This document shows, piece by piece, positions 12,269 through 14,595 of a stretch of DNA of 14,595 nucleotides. Each line of letters begins with the position of its first letter. Positions within the stretch are counted from its first letter, which is position 1. The stretch comes from Acidimicrobiales bacterium (GTDB taxonomy: Bacteria; Actinomycetota; Acidimicrobiia; Acidimicrobiales; UBA8190), in contig JASHZK010000199.1 in assembly GCA_030042575.1 (NCBI GenBank), forward strand, positions 1-14,595, in the 5' to 3' direction. The position numbers and the translations under genes are program-made. The notes below the pieces were generated by a model. That model saw only the letters and a list, made by a program, of their open reading frames with translations, ran no database searches and had not been told where the DNA came from.

Positions 12269-13251
12269 GGCACGAGCGACCCTCGCCGCCGCCGGCGCCG
12301 GTCGGCTTCCTGGGAGATGTGCTCGCCGTGGTGGGCGCCGGGAGCGCCGGTCAGCTCGAGATAGACGTCCTCCAGGGTGGGTCGGGCCATCGAGAGGTCC
12401 TCGAGCTCGATCCCCTGCTCCAGGGCCCAGCCGGTGAGGCGGTGGAGGGTGGCGGTGAGCGTCTCGGGTACCAGCTCGACCATGCCGTCGGCGACGGGGC
12501 TGACGGCGAGGTCGGCGGGGAGGACGGCCCCCGGCGGGAGACGGAAGCGAATGACGGCCCGTGCCGTGTCGCGCCCGCCCAAGGTGGCCGGCGGCCCGCT
12601 CTCCACGATGCGGCCGCCGGCGATCACCGCCACCCGGTCGGCCAGGTACTGGGCCTCGTCCATGTAATGGGTGGTGAGCAGCACGGTCTTGCCCAGACCG
12701 GCCAGGTTCTTCACCACTTCCCATGCCTCGCGCCGGGCCGAAGGGTCGAAGCCGGTGGTGGGCTCGTCCAGGAAGAGCAGGTCCGGATCGCCGGACAGGG
12801 CTATGGCCACGTCCAGGCGCCGCTGCTGTCCTCCCGAGAGCTTGAGGACCCGGCTGTCGCGCTTGGCCTCCAGCCCCACCAGTTCGAGGATCTCGTCGCG
12901 CCGTCGCGGGTGCGGGTAGTAGGCCGAGTACATGGCGATGGTCTCGGCCACGGTGAGGTAACGGTCCACGCCGGTGGACTGCAGCACGATGCCGATGCGG
13001 CTGCGCAGGCGCTCGGCCTGTGTACCGGGGTCGAGCCCCAGCACCGACACCTCGCCCCCGTCGCGCTGTCGGTATCCCTCGAGGATCTCGATGGTGGTGG
13101 TCTTCCCCGCTCCGTTCGGCCCGAGGAGGGCGAAGATCTCACCGCTTCGGATCTCGAAGTCGATGCCGGCCACGGCGGTGAGCTCGCCGTAGGCCTTGGT
13201 CAGTCCTCGCACCTCCACCGCCGTGCTACCCGAGCGGTCCATCACGGCCAT
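12265..13251 (-). CDS. ABC transporter ATP-binding protein (DrrA/CcmA-like exporter class)
   Basis: 328 residues. Walker A GPNGAGKTT (44-52), Q-loop VLQSTG (Gln91), signature LSGGQQRR (138-145), Walker B LLFLDEPTTG (158-167) and switch His195 in TTHYMDEA are all intact, so it should hydrolyse ATP. The C-terminal part after residue 225 (ARAVIRFRLPPG..., ARPTLEDVYLELTG) is the extra domain typical of DrrA-like exporter ATPases with an ABC-2 partner. It ends in a basic RRRRRR stretch. ATG at 13251 is used; a second ATG at 13242 (MDRSG) is equally possible since neither has a good ribosome site. It follows the acyl-CoA dehydrogenase stop by 19 bp on the same strand, so readthrough is likely. Confidence 0.93.
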   Translation of the reverse strand: MAVMDRSGSTAVEVRGLTKAYGELTAVAGIDFEIRSGEIFALLGPNGAGKTTTIEILEGYRQRDGGEVSVLGLDPGTQAERLRSRIGIVLQSTGVDRYLTVAETIAMYSAYYPHPRRRDEILELVGLEAKRDSRVLKLSGGQQRRLDVAIALSGDPDLLFLDEPTTGFDPSARREAWEVVKNLAGLGKTVLLTTHYMDEAQYLADRVAVIAGGRIVESGPPATLGGRDTARAVIRFRLPPGAVLPADLAVSPVADGMVELVPETLTATLHRLTGWALEQGIELEDLSMARPTLEDVYLELTGAPGAHHGEHISQEADRRRRRRGSLVP

Positions 13252-13270
13252 GATGCCGCAGACCGACTAC

Positions 13271-14425
13271 TCAGTACGACTTGGGCAGCTGCAGACTGTG
13301 GGTGGCCACGAAGTTCAGGATCATCTCCCGGCTCACCGGTGCCGTGCGGATGAGGCGGGCCGCCCCCCACATGTCGGCCAGCCCGTACTCCGAGGCCAGT
13401 CCGTTGCCACCGTGGGTCTGGATGGCCTGGTCCAGGGCGCCCAGGGCCGCCTCGGCCGCCGCGTACTTGGCCATGTTGGCCGCTTCTCCGGCGTCCCCAC
13501 CGGCGTCGTAGGTCCAGGCCGCCTTCTGGGTCATGAGCCGGGCCAGCTCGACTTCGATCTTGGCCTTGGCCAGCGGATGGGCCAGTCCCTGGTGGCCGCC
13601 GATGGGGGTGCCCCACACGTTGCGGTGCCGGGCGTAGGCGGCCGCCTTGTCCAGGGCGTAACGGCCGATGCCGTTGGCCAGGGCGGCCGACATGATGCGC
13701 TCGGGATTGAGTCCCAGGAACACCTGGCGCAGCCCGTCCCCCTCGGTCCCGACGAGGCGGTCGGCGGGAACCTCCACGTCGTCGAAGAACAGCGTGAACT
13801 GTTTCTCCGGGGCCACGATCTCGACGGGGATCATCGTCTTGTCCACGCCGTCGCTGTCGGTGTCGACCACGAGCAGCGAGAGCTGGGCCTGGTCGGTCGC
13901 CTCGTTCGTGCCCGTGCGCACCACCACCAGCATCGCCTGGGATTCGTCGACCCCCGAGATGTAGTACTTGGTCCCCTTGAGCCGGTACAGGTCGCCGTCG
14001 CGGGTGGCGGTGGTCGTGATGTTGTGGGAGTTGGAGCCGGCGTCGGGCTCGGTGATGGCGAAGGCCATCTTGAGCACACCGGTGGCCAATCCCGGCAGCC
14101 ACTGCCTGCGCTGCTCCTCGGTGCCGAAGCGGGCGATGATGGTGGCGCAGATGGCGGGGGAGACCACCATGAGCAGCAGCGGGCACCCCTGCGCCCCCAG
14201 CTCTTCGAGGACGATGGCCAGCTCGCTGATGCCCGCGCCACCGCCGCCGTAGGCCTGGGGCACGTTCACCCCGAGGTAGCCCCCGGCGCCCAGCTCGGCC
14301 CACAGCTCGTCGGTCTTGAGACCCCGGCGGGCACAGCGCGAGTAATAGTCGTGTCCGTACTTCGTGGCGACGGCAGCCACCGCCTGGCGCAGCAGCAACT
14401 GCTCCTCGGTCTCGGTGAAGTCCAC
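13271..14425 (-). CDS. Acyl-CoA dehydrogenase (FadE-like)
   Basis: 384 residues from the GTG at 14425 (393 from ATG 14452; numbers below use the longer form). The FAD/substrate signature MAFAITEPDAGSN (129-141) and KGTKYYISG (159-167) mark the middle domain. The end is QTHGGNGLASEYGLADMWGAARL, then PVSREMILNFVATHSLQLPKSY, as in many actinobacterial FadE proteins. The usual short/medium-chain catalytic Glu position in that tail is Pro, but Glu251 in LNPERIMSA lies where isovaleryl- and long-chain dehydrogenases keep their base, so the enzyme may be of that class. GTG 14425 is chosen for a GGGGAGG site (14440-14434) and because VDFTETEEQ fits the family start; ATG 14452 overlaps the upstream stop (ATGA) and remains possible. 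Substrate unknown; a branched or terpenoid acyl-CoA would fit the AtuA-like neighbour. Confidence 0.93.
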   Translation of the reverse strand: MDFTETEEQLLLRQAVAAVATKYGHDYYSRCARRGLKTDELWAELGAGGYLGVNVPQAYGGGGAGISELAIVLEELGAQGCPLLLMVVSPAICATIIARFGTEEQRRQWLPGLATGVLKMAFAITEPDAGSNSHNITTTATRDGDLYRLKGTKYYISGVDESQAMLVVVRTGTNEATDQAQLSLLVVDTDSDGVDKTMIPVEIVAPEKQFTLFFDDVEVPADRLVGTEGDGLRQVFLGLNPERIMSAALANGIGRYALDKAAAYARHRNVWGTPIGGHQGLAHPLAKAKIEVELARLMTQKAAWTYDAGGDAGEAANMAKYAAAEAALGALDQAIQTHGGNGLASEYGLADMWGAARLIRTAPVSREMILNFVATHSLQLPKSY

Positions 14426-14433
14426 CCGCCTCG

Positions 14434-14440
14434 CCTCCCC
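14434..14440 (-). promoter_or_regulatory. ribosome binding site (GGGGAGG) before GTG 14425
   Basis: GGGGAGG followed by 8 nt and GTG at 14425 on the minus strand. It lies inside the longer ATG 14452 reading and argues for the shorter acyl-CoA dehydrogenase start. Confidence 0.5.
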
Positions 14441-14448
14441 TTGCCCCG

Positions 14449-14595
14449 TCATCTGTGTCGTCGTTGCTCGGCCAGCAGCTCTTCGGGGATGTCCACCAGG
14501 CGCGAGCGAAGGTACTCGCCCAGGCTCTTGGCCTGGGGGTCCGGCCGGGTGGAGGAGGCCACGCCTTCGCCCAGAAGCCCGTGGATCACGAAGTT
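14449..14595 (-). CDS. C-terminal end of an AtuA-like (DUF1446) protein (partial)
   Basis: 48 residues are open from the window edge to a TGA at 14451-14449. The piece starts NFVIHGLLGEGVASS, then DPQAKSLGEYLRSRLVDIPEELL. The N-F-V-x-H-G-x-L-G-x-G-V segment followed by D-x-Q-x-K-x-L-G resembles the C-terminus of acyclic terpene utilisation AtuA-family proteins (DUF1446). The rest lies outside the window, so the call is tentative. Its stop overlaps an ATG that could start the acyl-CoA dehydrogenase (ATGA), which supports cotranscription of the two in a catabolic cluster. Confidence 0.55.
   Translation of the reverse strand, partial: NFVIHGLLGEGVASSTRPDPQAKSLGEYLRSRLVDIPEELLAEQRRHR

Overview
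The window is about 14.6 kb of very GC-rich bacterial DNA, tightly packed with genes on both strands. Codons strongly prefer G or C in third position, GTG and TTG starts are common, and the gene families (PspA with PspAA, FadD-like ligase, Thr-linker CAP protein, Cys-pair repeat propeller) point to an actinobacterium, possibly of the Acidimicrobiia type. That placement is inference from family content; no marker gene is present. No tRNA, rRNA, CRISPR array, insertion sequence or phage gene was seen, and no gene-free stretch exceeds 300 bp. The longest gap is about 170 bp, at 7079-7248.

Layout. (1) 1-90: tail of a + strand amidohydrolase-like gene. (2) 166-651 (-): a VOC/glyoxalase-fold protein, divergent from 678-1358 (+), a YceH/DUF480 winged-helix protein that looks leaderless. 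It is followed 5 bp later by a class III-like PPK2 polyphosphate kinase (1364-2218), then a stand-alone cyclic-nucleotide-binding domain (2288-2725). (3) A minus-strand envelope block: PspA (3459-4229) overlaps the PspA-associated protein PspAA (3193-3462), and an SRPBCC protein (2738-3121) lies downstream. (4) Also on the minus strand: a secreted CAP-domain protein with a polythreonine linker (6119-7078) and a FadD-type acyl-CoA ligase (4314-6059). (5) A plus-strand run of five genes, 7249-11475: BtuE-like thiol peroxidase, YjbQ-family protein, DUF169 protein, a lipoprotein made only of the EfeO cupredoxin domain, and an FTR1/EfeU iron permease fused to an extracellular seven-repeat domain. 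(6) A minus-strand set with overlapping or nearly touching genes: the end of an AtuA-like gene (14449-14595), an acyl-CoA dehydrogenase, an ABC ATPase and an ABC-2 permease (11501-12268).

The most unusual object is the FTR1 fusion at 9379-11475. A complete seven-helix permease with both REGxE motifs continues in the same frame into an eighth membrane helix, then into seven repeats. Each repeat has a C-x5-C pair and a closing Trp, which suggests a disulfide-stapled seven-bladed beta-propeller outside the cell. Together with the upstream cupredoxin lipoprotein it looks like a two-gene ferrous-iron uptake system. It lacks the usual M75 domain of EfeO and the EfeB peroxidase, and the propeller may do part of their work. 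The upstream peroxidase would fit a link between iron import and peroxide defence, but that is inference.
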